Shown here: piece by piece, positions 8,721-16,210 of the stretch | Layout of the letters: each line of letters begins with the position of its first letter | How positions within the stretch are numbered: position 1 is the first letter of the stretch | NCBI GenBank assembly: GCA_023416745.1 | Contig: JAEZHF010000039.1 | Span: forward strand, 1 to 64,000 | Length of the DNA: 64,000 bases | From: Bacillota bacterium | Lineage (GTDB): Bacteria > Bacillota > Clostridia > Christensenellales > SZUA-584 | Reading direction: 5' to 3' | Position numbers and translations under genes: made by a program | The notes under the pieces: generated by a model | Told to the model about the DNA's origin: nothing | Database searches by the model: none | Seen by the model: the letters and a program-made list of their open reading frames with translations, nothing else

Positions 8721-9758
8721 ATGAAGAAGATCTTATCACTGACTTTGGCGCTTGCGCTGCTGGTGGCTGCGTTTGCTGGATGCGCTGCTCCCCAAAAGGA
8801 AGAGCCCGCGAAGGAAGAACCCGCTGCACAGACCAGCGCTCCCGCGGAAGAAGAAAGCGCAGCCCCTGCCGAAGAAGGCAAAGTTTTCCGTGTCGCTTAC
8901 ATCGCCCGTGCTCAGGCGGACTCGTTCGCTGCATGGCTGGCCAACTCCGTTGTGGAAGAAGCTGCGAAGTATGACAACATGACTGTTGACGTGTTTGACG
9001 GACAGGCTTCCGACGATAAGGAAAACTCTCTGATCGAAAACGCCATCACCAACAAGTATGACGCGATCGTGATTCAGCCGAACAACGGCGAAGCTCAGAG
9101 ACCATATGCCGAAAAGGCCGTAGCAGCGGGCATCGTGACCATCACGACCAACGCGAGAATCTCCGGCATCGAAGGCGCGTCCTCAGTTGACGCTGATCCG
9201 TACGCTCAGGCTGCGGTGAACGCTCAGCTGGCGGTGGAACAGGTTCCCCAGAATGCTAACGTTGTGGTGCTGCTTGGACCTCCCGGAAACTTCCACGCTG
9301 ATGAGCGCCGCAAGAGCTGGCAGGCTGAGTTCTTCGAAAAGCGCCCCGATGTCAAAATTGTTGGCGAAGAAATTGCAAACTGGAATAAAGACGAAGCCAT
9401 GAACGCGATGGAAACATGGGTTCAGGCGAACGACAAGATCGATGCCATCATCTCGATGAACGACAACATGGCTGCCGGTGCGCTGGAAGCCGTGAAGGAC
9501 AAGGAAGCCTTTGCGAGCATTCTGTCCTACGGTGTTGATGGTACGGCGGAAGCCTGCCTGCTGATCAAAGAGGGCAAAATGACCTCCACCAGCTTGCAGA
9601 GCGCGTACGACCTGGCTTCTACGATACTCTCCACGCTTGAAAAGCTGCTGACAGGTGAAGAGACGCAGATCGATACGGACATCGACTGCCCGCTGATCAC
9701 GATGGACAACGTTGACCAGTACATCGAAATGCACAAGAAGGCCGGCGCTATCAAGTAA
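8721..9758 (+). CDS. Sugar-binding lipoprotein, RbsB type
   Basis: The 345-residue protein has a signal peptide ending in a lipobox (AFAGC, Cys21), an Ala/Glu/Pro-rich linker to about residue 53, then a type I periplasmic-binding fold (PF13407 group; DAIVIQPNNGEAQRPYAEKA, then VVLLGPPGNFHADERR). It delivers the substrate to the RbsA/RbsC-type transporter encoded upstream. Thus the locus has two different solute-binding proteins: this one for transport and the family 1 protein at 1042 probably for sensing. Confidence 0.92.
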   Translation: MKKILSLTLALALLVAAFAGCAAPQKEEPAKEEPAAQTSAPAEEESAAPAEEGKVFRVAYIARAQADSFAAWLANSVVEEAAKYDNMTVDVFDGQASDDKENSLIENAITNKYDAIVIQPNNGEAQRPYAEKAVAAGIVTITTNARISGIEGASSVDADPYAQAAVNAQLAVEQVPQNANVVVLLGPPGNFHADERRKSWQAEFFEKRPDVKIVGEEIANWNKDEAMNAMETWVQANDKIDAIISMNDNMAAGALEAVKDKEAFASILSYGVDGTAEACLLIKEGKMTSTSLQSAYDLASTILSTLEKLLTGEETQIDTDIDCPLITMDNVDQYIEMHKKAGAIK

Positions 9759-9782
9759 GACAACAATATAGCAATGAACGAT

Positions 9783-9813
9783 GAATGTACGCCGCGGTTT
9801 GCGGCGTACATTC
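9783..9813 (+). terminator. 13-bp perfect hairpin after the binding-protein gene
   Basis: GAATGTACGCCGC (9783-9795) and its exact complement (9801-9813) enclose a five-base loop. There is no T-run directly after it (T6 only at 9825-9830), so it may be a partial terminator or an mRNA-stabilising 3' hairpin raising expression of the binding protein over the dehydrogenase gene. Confidence 0.5.
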
Positions 9814-9878
9814 ACATTAACAGCTTTTTTTAGGCTATGCGTTCCCTGCAAGAGGGGATATTATTCGGAGGAAACAAT

Positions 9879-10919
9879 ATGACAAACAAAGCCGTATTTA
9901 TGAGCGGAACGAACAACATGATTACCAAAGAAGTGCCAGTGCCCACGCCGGGCCCCAAGGATACGCTGATTAAGGTGGATGTCGTGGGTATCTGCGGCTC
10001 CGATGTGCACTATTACCAGCACGGGCGCATCGGGGATTTCGTGGTGGAAGGCGACTTTATACTGGGGCACGAATGCGCGGGCGAGGTGGTCGCTGTGGGC
10101 AGCGAGGTCAAAAAGCTGGCTGTGGGCGACCGCGTGGCGCTGGAGCCGGGTAAGACCTGCGGCAAGTGCAAATACTGCAAGACGGGATGCTACAACCTGT
10201 GCCCCGACGTGGAGTTTTTTGCGACGCCGCCATACCACGGCGTGTTCACAAACTATGTGACGCATCCGGAGGACATGTGCTTTAAGCTGCCGGACAACGT
10301 GTCCAACATGGAGGGCGCACTGGTCGAGCCGCTGGCGGTGGGACTGCACGCATCCGGCATGGGCGAGGTGAAGCTGGGCGACACCGTGGTGATATTCGGC
10401 GCGGGCTGCATTGGCCTGGTGACGCTGCTGTCCTGCAAGGCGCGGGGCGCATCCAAGGTCTATGTTGTGGATATATTGGAGAACCGTCTGCAAACGGCGC
10501 GTAAGCTGGGCGCCACCGAAGCGATCAACGCGAAGGAATGTGACGCGCTGGCAAGGATCGCTGAGCTGACCGGCGGACAGGGCGCGGACGTCGTCATCGA
10601 GACGGCGGGTTCTGAGATCACTGTTAAGCAGACGGCAGATGTGGTATCCCGCGGCGGCACGATCGTGCTGGTGGGCATGACACCCAAGGATGAAACCTGC
10701 TTCAACTTCATGAAGCTGATGGGCAAGGAAGGCCAGCTCAAGACGATCTTCCGTTACCGCAACCTTTATCCGGTGGCGATCAACGCCATCGCGAGCGGTG
10801 CGATCGACGTCAAAGGCATCGTGAGCCACGAGTTTGATTTTGACCATGTCAAGGAAGCATTCGATTTTGTATCCGCCAATGCCAAGGATGTGGTGAAAGC
10901 GGTCATTAAAATTGGCTGA
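9879..10919 (+). CDS. Zinc-dependent medium-chain alcohol dehydrogenase, sorbitol/xylitol dehydrogenase-like
   Basis: The 346-residue protein is an MDR-family polyol dehydrogenase. It shows catalytic zinc ligands (Cys in GICGSDVH, HE in ILGHECAGE), four structural-zinc cysteines (GKTCGKCKYCKTGCYNLC), and a Rossmann motif GAGCIG. The start is ATG 9879 because GGAGG is seven bases upstream; an earlier in-frame ATG has no ribosome site. It likely oxidises a polyol such as sorbitol or xylitol to a ketose with NAD, making a polyol the plausible ligand of the upstream transporter. This substrate is inference. Confidence 0.88.
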   Translation: MTNKAVFMSGTNNMITKEVPVPTPGPKDTLIKVDVVGICGSDVHYYQHGRIGDFVVEGDFILGHECAGEVVAVGSEVKKLAVGDRVALEPGKTCGKCKYCKTGCYNLCPDVEFFATPPYHGVFTNYVTHPEDMCFKLPDNVSNMEGALVEPLAVGLHASGMGEVKLGDTVVIFGAGCIGLVTLLSCKARGASKVYVVDILENRLQTARKLGATEAINAKECDALARIAELTGGQGADVVIETAGSEITVKQTADVVSRGGTIVLVGMTPKDETCFNFMKLMGKEGQLKTIFRYRNLYPVAINAIASGAIDVKGIVSHEFDFDHVKEAFDFVSANAKDVVKAVIKIG

Positions 10920-11001
10920 AGAGGATACCGCATTTTGTCTATACACCAGCGAAAACAGCGGGTTTAGCCGCTGTGAAACATAAATAGAAAAAAATGTAAT
11001 G

Positions 11002-11035
11002 AAAATGCAAGTGTTAAGTATAATATTTGCATTTT
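11002..11035 (+). promoter_or_regulatory. Promoter with inverted repeat for the 11.0-kb RNA
   Basis: A perfect -10 TATAAT (11019-11024) sits inside a 9-bp inverted repeat (AAAATGCAA 11002-11010, TTGCATTTT 11027-11035). The -35 is poor. The repeat could be an operator or a weak terminator of the upstream gene. Confidence 0.4.
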
Positions 11036-11275
11036 TCTCTTGAATAATGAAGCCGAAGCTGTTACACTTTATACTGACAAAAGGGGTTGCGGACAAAGCG
11101 GTTCCTTTCGTGTATGGCTGCCGGGATACAGCAAACCGTGTGACTGCGGTATTGGCTTCAGCGCAGAAACCATTGCCGTTGGGTTTAGCTTTGCGGTCAA
11201 TAGCGAAATAAGTGTTTACATCGATCAATACGTCGATATGCCGGACTAAGAGGTCTTCAAAAGAAGGCCTTTTTT
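11031..11275 (+). ncRNA. Candidate structured non-coding RNA, about 245 nt
   Basis: A promoter-like TATAAT at 11019 and a strong terminator ending at 11275 bracket a 245-base stretch. A 69-codon ORF inside it (11040-11249) has no ribosome site and resembles no protein I know. The stretch is rich in pairings: TGAAGCC (11048-11054) with GGCTTCA (11154-11160), AAACC/GGTTT and ATTGCCG/CGGTCAAT hairpins, ATCGA/TCGAT near the end. Size and layout fit a stand-alone RNA. The raiA motif is one class to test; I cannot confirm it. Confidence 0.45.
11251..11275 (+). terminator. Strong terminator of the candidate RNA
   Basis: AGGTCTTC (11251-11258), loop AAAA, GAAGGCCT (11263-11270), then T6. One G-T pair in an 8-bp stem. 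Confidence 0.8.
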
Positions 11276-11397
11276 ATTTACCGGAATGCGCAACCGTGTA
11301 ATAACTCCTGTTACAACCGATGGGTGCGCACAACTGATTGAGCGAACATCTATAGACGCGGCCATGCGCCGCGCATGAATAAGGAGGAATACGAGCT

Positions 11398-11736
11398 GTG
11401 AAAAGACTGGAGATCATTATTAAACCGGATAAGCTTGAAACCATGAAGGAGCTGCTGGAGAGTTACAAATGCGGTGGTATGACGCTGACGAGCGTGATGG
11501 GTTACGGCAATCAAAAAGGTCATGTCAGCGAGTACAAGGGGCTCAAGGTCAACATCAACCTGCTGCCCAAGATCATGGTGATCGTGGTGGTGCAGGATGA
11601 GATTGTAGAAGAGCTGCTGGCTCAGATTCATGAGCAGATCAGCACCAATTCAGTGGGCGACGGCAAGGTTTTTGTTACCGAGGTTATCGACGCGATGCGG
11701 ATTAGAACCGGCGAACGCAAGGACAAGGTGATATAG
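11398..11736 (+). CDS. PII-family signal transduction protein
   Basis: The 112-residue protein is a GlnB/GlnK-type PII, a trimeric sensor of ATP/ADP and 2-oxoglutarate that controls transporters or enzymes by contact. Conserved blocks are TLTSVMGYGNQKGH, the LLPK after the T-loop, and GDGKVFV. The T-loop has normal length but the uridylylated Tyr51 of GlnB is replaced by valine (KGLKVNINLLPK). GTG 11398 follows AAGGAGG. Only 21 bases separate it from potA, so it is probably co-transcribed with the polyamine-type transporter and may regulate it. Confidence 0.85.
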   Translation: MKRLEIIIKPDKLETMKELLESYKCGGMTLTSVMGYGNQKGHVSEYKGLKVNINLLPKIMVIVVVQDEIVEELLAQIHEQISTNSVGDGKVFVTEVIDAMRIRTGERKDKVI

Positions 11737-11757
11737 CCGGGCGGAAAGCAGGGGTAT

Positions 11758-12879
11758 ATGACGGAAAAAAAGATTGTTGAAATCAGAAACGTCGATAAAT
11801 TTTACGGCGAGAACCATGTTGTAAAAAGCCTTGAACTCAGCGTTTATGAGGGCGAATTCCTGACGCTGCTTGGGCCGTCCGGCTGCGGAAAGTCCACCAC
11901 GCTGCGCATGATTGCCGGCTTTGAGGAGCCCACCGGCGGCGAGATACTCGTTGAAGGGGAGTCCGTGCAAAATCGTGAGCCATATGAGCGCAACGTGAAC
12001 ACCGTGTTCCAGTCGTACGCTCTTTTCCCGCACATGACAGTGGCCGCCAACGTGGGCTTCGGGCTTAAGATGAAAGGCGTGCACAAATCCCAGATCAAAA
12101 AGCGCGTGGATGAGATGCTCTCATTGGTGCAGCTGGAGGGGTTTGACAAGCGCATGCCGGCGCAGCTCTCAGGCGGGCAGCGGCAGCGTGTGGCCATTGC
12201 GCGTGCGCTCATCAACAATCCGCGCGTGCTGCTGCTGGATGAACCGCTGGGTGCGCTGGATATGAAGCTGCGCAAGCAAATGCAGGTGGAACTCAAGCGC
12301 CTTCAGAAGAAGCTGGGTATCACGTTCATATACGTCACACACGATCAGGAAGAGGCAATGACGATGAGCGACCGTATCGCGGTGATGAACGTGGGCGTGA
12401 TGGAGCAGATCGGGCGGCCGGATGAGATATACGAGCATCCCTGCTGCCGGTTCGTGGCCGACTTCATCGGCGAATCCAATATATTTGAGGCGTATATCAC
12501 GGGCATACAGAACGAAAAGCTTCAGATCACGATGGAGAGCGGTCAAAGTGTCGGCGGAGGCAGCGGATTTTATGACGGCGAGCTGGTGTACGTGTCCGTC
12601 CGGCCCGAAAAGGTGCAGCTGTCGGAAGTGCCGGTGGAAGGATTTTCGATCTGCGGCGCCGTCAAGGAATACACGTATACCGGCCAGATATTGAAGGCCG
12701 TGGTGGAGCTGCAGAACGGTCAGGAGTTCAGTGTGAACCGTTTGGCAGGGCAGCTCCTGCCATCCGTAGGCACCACCGTGTTTGTGCACTGGAATCCGGA
12801 CGATGCTGTGGTGATGCACGCAAAGGAAACGGAGATCATCAAAGACATAGAGAATGTGAATCTGGGTGAATCGGCATGA
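11758..12879 (+). CDS. potA: Spermidine/putrescine-type ABC transporter ATP-binding protein
   Basis: The 373-residue protein is a full-length PotA-like ATPase: Walker A GPSGCGKST, Q-loop FQSYALFPHM, signature LSGGQRQR, Walker B LLLDEPLGALD, H-loop THDQEEAM, and a C-terminal TOBE-like domain (from about 285). It would energise import of spermidine or putrescine with PotB, PotC and PotD. It overlaps potB by four bases. It appears intact, yet all three partner genes downstream are damaged, so this ATPase probably has no working channel in this strain unless a copy exists elsewhere. Confidence 0.9.
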   Translation: MTEKKIVEIRNVDKFYGENHVVKSLELSVYEGEFLTLLGPSGCGKSTTLRMIAGFEEPTGGEILVEGESVQNREPYERNVNTVFQSYALFPHMTVAANVGFGLKMKGVHKSQIKKRVDEMLSLVQLEGFDKRMPAQLSGGQRQRVAIARALINNPRVLLLDEPLGALDMKLRKQMQVELKRLQKKLGITFIYVTHDQEEAMTMSDRIAVMNVGVMEQIGRPDEIYEHPCCRFVADFIGESNIFEAYITGIQNEKLQITMESGQSVGGGSGFYDGELVYVSVRPEKVQLSEVPVEGFSICGAVKEYTYTGQILKAVVELQNGQEFSVNRLAGQLLPSVGTTVFVHWNPDDAVVMHAKETEIIKDIENVNLGESA

Positions 12880-13744
12880 AAGCGAAGAAGCTGACGAGGC
12901 ACAGGCTGAAAAGCCATACCATTCCCATGCTGTCCATGGTATCGCCGGTCACATTGTGGATGCTGTTTCTGGTGGCGCTGCCGCTGGCGTATGTGCTGCT
13001 TATCAGCTTCTGCAGCACCAATGAACAGCACCAGATCGTATTCAAGCTGACGCTGGAGAATTATGGCCGATTGTTCGACCCGCTTTACCTCGGTATTTAC
13101 GGGAATTCACTGCTGATCGCGGCGGGCACGACGATCATCTGTATACTGCTGGGCTATCCGTTCGCCTACATCATGGCCAACTCGAGCCGCACCAAGAAGA
13201 CGATCATGATGATGCTGCTGATGCTGCCATTCTGGACTAACTCACTGATCCGCATATACGGCTGGCGTACCATCCTTGGCACCAGCGGGGTGCTGAACAG
13301 CATACTGATGGGCACGGGTATCATCTCCGAACCGCTGGAGATACTGTTCACGCCGTTCGCAGTACTGCTCGGTATGGTGTATACGCTGTTCCCATTCATG
13401 GTGCTGCCCATCCACACCTCGGTGGATAAGCTGGATCGCACGTTGCTGGAAGCCGCGGGCGACCTCGGAGCGAAGCGCTCGAAGACTTTCTTGCATGTGA
13501 CGTTGCCGCTGACGTCTCCCGGTATATTTGCAGGCTCCATCATGGTGTTCATACCGACACTCGGATTCTTCTTCGTGGCGGATTTAATGGGCGGCGGCAA
13601 GCAGCAGCTGATCGGCAATCTGATTGAGCGCCAGACTGGCCGCTGGGTGCCGCGCTGTCCATCATACTGATCGTGTTGACCATCGTGATGGTGCGCATAT
13701 ACACGCGCACCAGCGGCGGCGACATGGATAATCTTGTGCAGTGA
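12876..13744 (+). pseudogene. potB: potB permease gene, frameshifted near its 3' end
   Basis: Translation from 12876 gives a good PotB-like permease (six membrane spans, EAAGDLGAKRSKTF loop near residue 190) up to GNLIERQ near 13636. It then changes frame and stops at 13670. The expected ending resumes in another frame (WPLGAALSIILIV ... DMDNLVQ) and stops at 13742-13744. Related permeases carry about five residues between RQ and DWP, so a deletion of roughly 16 bases best explains the shift. The product would lack its last transmembrane helix. Confidence 0.8.
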
Positions 13745-13756
13745 GGAGGAGGACAG

Positions 13757-14566
13757 ATGCGCAAACAAAGAAGAAAGCTAGCGATCAAAACATCTTCGCT
13801 GGTGTATACCTGCCTGATCTATCTGTTTTTGTACCTGCCGATTATCGTGATCGTGGTGTTCTCCTTCAATACGTCCAAGCGCAACATCGTGTTTGAAGGC
13901 TTCACGCTGGACTGGTATGCCGAGCTCTTCTAGAACTCGGCGCTGCTGTCCGCATTCGGCAACACGATGATTGTGGCGGCAGCCAGCACGGCGCTCTCAT
14001 GTATCATCGGTACGTTCGCGGCCATCGGTATGCACCGGTACCGCTTTAAGGGGCGGCGAATGGTGGATACGCTGCTGTATGTACCGGTGGTTATTCCGGA
14101 GATCGTGCTGGGTATCGCGCTGCTGAGCATGTTTTCGTTGGCGCAGGTGCCGCTGGGGCTGTTCAGCCTCATCATTGCTCATACCACCTTTTGCATACCG
14201 TTTGTGGTGTTCACGCTGCGCGCAAGGCTGGCGGGTTACGACCAGTCGGTGGAGGAAGCGGCGATGGATTTGGGCGCTACAAGGTGGCGTGTGTTCCGCT
14301 ATATCACGCTGCCCATACTGCTGCCCGGGGTCGTGAGCGGGGGCATGCTGGCCTTCACGCTGTCCATCGACGATGTGATCATCAGCTATTTCACCAACGG
14401 ACCGGGAAGCACCACGTATCCGTTAAAGGTGTGGGAGATGGTGAAGTCGGGCGTATCGCCGGACGTCAACGCGCTGTCCACGCTGATACTGCTGGGCACA
14501 CTGGTGGTGGTGGTGGTGGTCACACAAAGCCGCAGGCTTAAGGCCGACCGCAAAAAACGAATTTAG
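13757..14566 (+). pseudogene. potC: potC permease gene with in-frame amber codon
   Basis: From ATG 13757 (GAGGAGGA upstream) the frame reads MRKQRRKLAIKTSSL and on through the first membrane helix to WYAELF, then meets TAG at 13931-13933. After it the same frame continues uninterrupted as a normal PotC permease (NSALLSAFGNTMIV, EEAAMDLGATRWRVF loop) to 14566. A glutamine CAG changed to TAG is the simplest cause. Without suppression the product is 58 residues. Re-initiation downstream would lack the first membrane helix. Confidence 0.85.
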
Positions 14567-14604
14567 TTTATAAATATAAAAAGGAAAAATAAGGAGGCAC
14601 TATC

Positions 14605-14852
14605 ATGAAAAAACGGTTAATCATCGTTCTGGCAGCCTGCCTGGCTGCGGCTTTATTAATGGGCTGCGGCGCGCCCGCCACCAGCGGAGGCGCGCAGCCA
14701 ACACGGAGGCAGTCAAGCTGCTGGGCGACGACTATATCAACAACCCGGCGTCCAACGTGCCCGGCGAGGTGTTCGCAAACGGAGAACATATCATGGATGT
14801 CGGTTCAGCGATAGACATCTATAATACGATTTGGACGGAATTTACTCAGTGA
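14605..14852 (+). pseudogene. potD: potD binding-protein gene, internal deletion
   Basis: After AAGGAGG the ATG at 14605 opens a lipoprotein signal (LLMGC lipobox, Cys20). Around 14698-14702 the sequence jumps to what reads, in another frame, as the PotD C-terminus (EAVKLLGDDYINNPASNV, then DVGSAIDIYNTIWTEF) with stop at 14850-14852. Full PotD is about 350 residues; some 250-270 residues are missing and the frame is shifted across the join. The product as written is a 69-residue nonsense fusion. Confidence 0.85.
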
Positions 14853-15431
14853 TATAACGATGCCGGGCTGCAGGATAAAAGGCGGCGGCGGTCCGCACTG
14901 CATGAGCTTTCCGCTGCTGCGTGAGGGCTGAAATCGCTGAACCATAAAGACCGCTGGAGCGAAGAAAACCTTTGGCGATTTTTGATTCAGCGGTTTCAAC
15001 ACGGCGCTGCGGTGGTATAGATAGGCAGTGAATAATATACTGGATGGGCGTTTCAAAAGGCCAGACGAGGATTCTAAAAAAGCGGAAACTCAGGGGCATA
15101 TAGCCGTTCAGACAAGTTGGTCGGATGCTCATCGAAGCAGGATTATTCACATTTAACCGCGCCTGACCCTGATTCGCAGGGTTAAATATTTCGGGGAGGA
15201 ATTTATACCACCATTCGAACTATTATTCGTACTCATAAGGCCGTCTATTGGCGGCTGTTCGCACCAAAATTGACACCAGGGTTTGCACCGCCATCCGCAT
15301 AATGCTCAAATTGGCTAACGCATACACCATCCCTGCAAAATGTTTATGTCCGAAAAGGCGAAGGAAAACCACGGCAAACGCTGTGGTTTTTCTTTGCCTA
15401 AAATGTGTGCGTGATGCCTTTGTCTTACGGC
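14853..15431 (+). other. Stretch without an intact gene downstream of decayed potD
   Basis: No reading frame here has a ribosome site plus recognisable protein. Frames on both strands are short and broken. A CCCTG/CAGGG hairpin lies near 15167-15181 and the DUF1540 terminator at 15366-15400. I read it as degraded sequence next to the failing pot operon; its origin is not identifiable. Confidence 0.5.
15366..15400 (-). terminator. Terminator of the DUF1540 operon (bidirectional)
   Basis: AAAACCAC and GTGGTTTT flank a GGC/GCT inner stem, giving an A-rich/T-rich terminator usable in both directions just beyond the stop at 15432. Confidence 0.65.
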
Positions 15432-15758
15432 CTATTTTGGCCGATAGGTGATGCAGTTGCAGATCACCGAATCGTGCGGGTTGTCGATGTTGATGCGGCC
15501 CGCCTTGCAGTGAAAGGCCTTGTTGTACGTGCATTCGGATACGATGCAAACAATTTTGGGTGCGCCTATATCCGCTCCGAACTCGGTGCTCATTTCTGCG
15601 AGCAGGCTGTCCTTTTGTGCAGACACCATCGGGGTGTCCTTGGTGTAGGTATCGCAGTATGTTTCATGGTGTGCACGGCTCACACGTATCGTATGCGCAC
15701 TGCAGTATTGCTCCATATTGTATACGCAGTCCCTTGCCTGGCATTTTAAGTCGGCCAT
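15432..15758 (-). CDS. DUF1540 protein with two cysteine-rich repeats
   Basis: The 108-residue protein has two copies of the DUF1540 pattern C-x4-C-x-Y-N-x4-C-x-A-x2-I: CQARDCVYNMEQYCSAHTI near the start and CIVSECTYNKAFHCKAGRI near residue 70, each followed by one more cysteine. The pattern suggests metal binding, but the function of DUF1540 is unknown. Its ATG overlaps the stop of the other DUF1540 gene (TAATG), with GGAT upstream, so both are one operon. A sigma-G-type promoter upstream suggests forespore expression. Confidence 0.8.
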   Translation of the reverse strand: MADLKCQARDCVYNMEQYCSAHTIRVSRAHHETYCDTYTKDTPMVSAQKDSLLAEMSTEFGADIGAPKIVCIVSECTYNKAFHCKAGRINIDNPHDSVICNCITYRPK

Positions 15759-15925
15759 TAAATATCATCCTTTCTTTTGAAGCTGGCGCAAAAGCTCTGT
15801 TGCGGAGTACCCATCTGGCCGGCCACCTGTATGCTTTGCAGCCGGCATATTTGGCCCCGTTCGTTGTATATGCATGCTGTCACCGAACAGCGGATGGTTT
15901 GCGATGACGGATTGATTAAAAACAT
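15758..15925 (-). CDS. Small DUF1540 protein, single repeat
   Basis: The start at 15925 is chosen because AAAGGAG lies just upstream; longer in-frame starts have no ribosome site and cover the promoter. The 55-residue product has one DUF1540 unit (CSVTACIYNERGQICRLQSI ... FCASFK). It is first in a two-gene operon. Function unknown; expression in the developing spore is inferred from the promoter. Confidence 0.75.
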   Translation of the reverse strand: MFLINPSSQTIRCSVTACIYNERGQICRLQSIQVAGQMGTPQQSFCASFKRKDDI

Positions 15926-15954
15926 GTGACTCCTTTGCGACTTGTTTTTGAAAA

Positions 15955-15983
15955 TATTATGCCTCCGGTCAAAAATATTATGC
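15955..15983 (-). promoter_or_regulatory. Predicted sigma-G promoter of the DUF1540 operon
   Basis: Minus strand: -35 GCATA (15979-15983), 17 bp, -10 CATAATA (15955-15961). This matches the published sigma-G pattern gHATR-N17/18-CATWHTA at every position. The start codon at 15925 is about 30 bases downstream. Confidence 0.65.
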
Positions 15984-16051
15984 TGCGTGGTAGCCGCACT
16001 GATTAATTTGAAAAAAACTGGGTAATATTTATGTAAAGGGTTTGAAGTATA

Positions 16052-16081
16052 TTGACAATCAGCCAAAATGAATAATATAAT
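16052..16081 (+). promoter_or_regulatory. Predicted sigma-A promoter of rho
   Basis: TTGACA (16052-16057) and TATAAT (16076-16081), both perfect, 18 bp apart. The transcript would carry a 120-base AT-rich leader before the TTG start at 16211, room for autoregulation. Confidence 0.75.
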
Positions 16082-16210
16082 AAGCATGGTCTTTTAGGGC
16101 TGGAACTTCTTTTTAGTACGTTTATTCCCTAAATTTGCTAACAAATAAATCCCGGATGGGCGTTTTACTATGTTTGTTTTTTATTTTTATATAATCAAAG
16201 GAGATTACTC

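Noticed and set aside
9861..11228. 455-codon ORF antisense to the dehydrogenase and the 11.0-kb RNA
   Set aside because: Shadow frame; no recognisable domain and it crosses the promoter and terminator of the candidate RNA.
11040..11249. 69-codon ORF inside the candidate RNA
   Set aside because: No ribosome site, no resemblance to known proteins, and the base pairing and terminator placement fit RNA better.
13931..13933. Amber codon reassignment (pyrrolysine or suppressor)
   Set aside because: Neighbouring genes end in TAG normally, and potB and potD are independently damaged, so simple mutation is the better explanation.
14842..15150. 102-codon minus-strand ORF in the gap after potD
   Set aside because: No ribosome site, no recognisable domain, and it overlaps the potD remnant.
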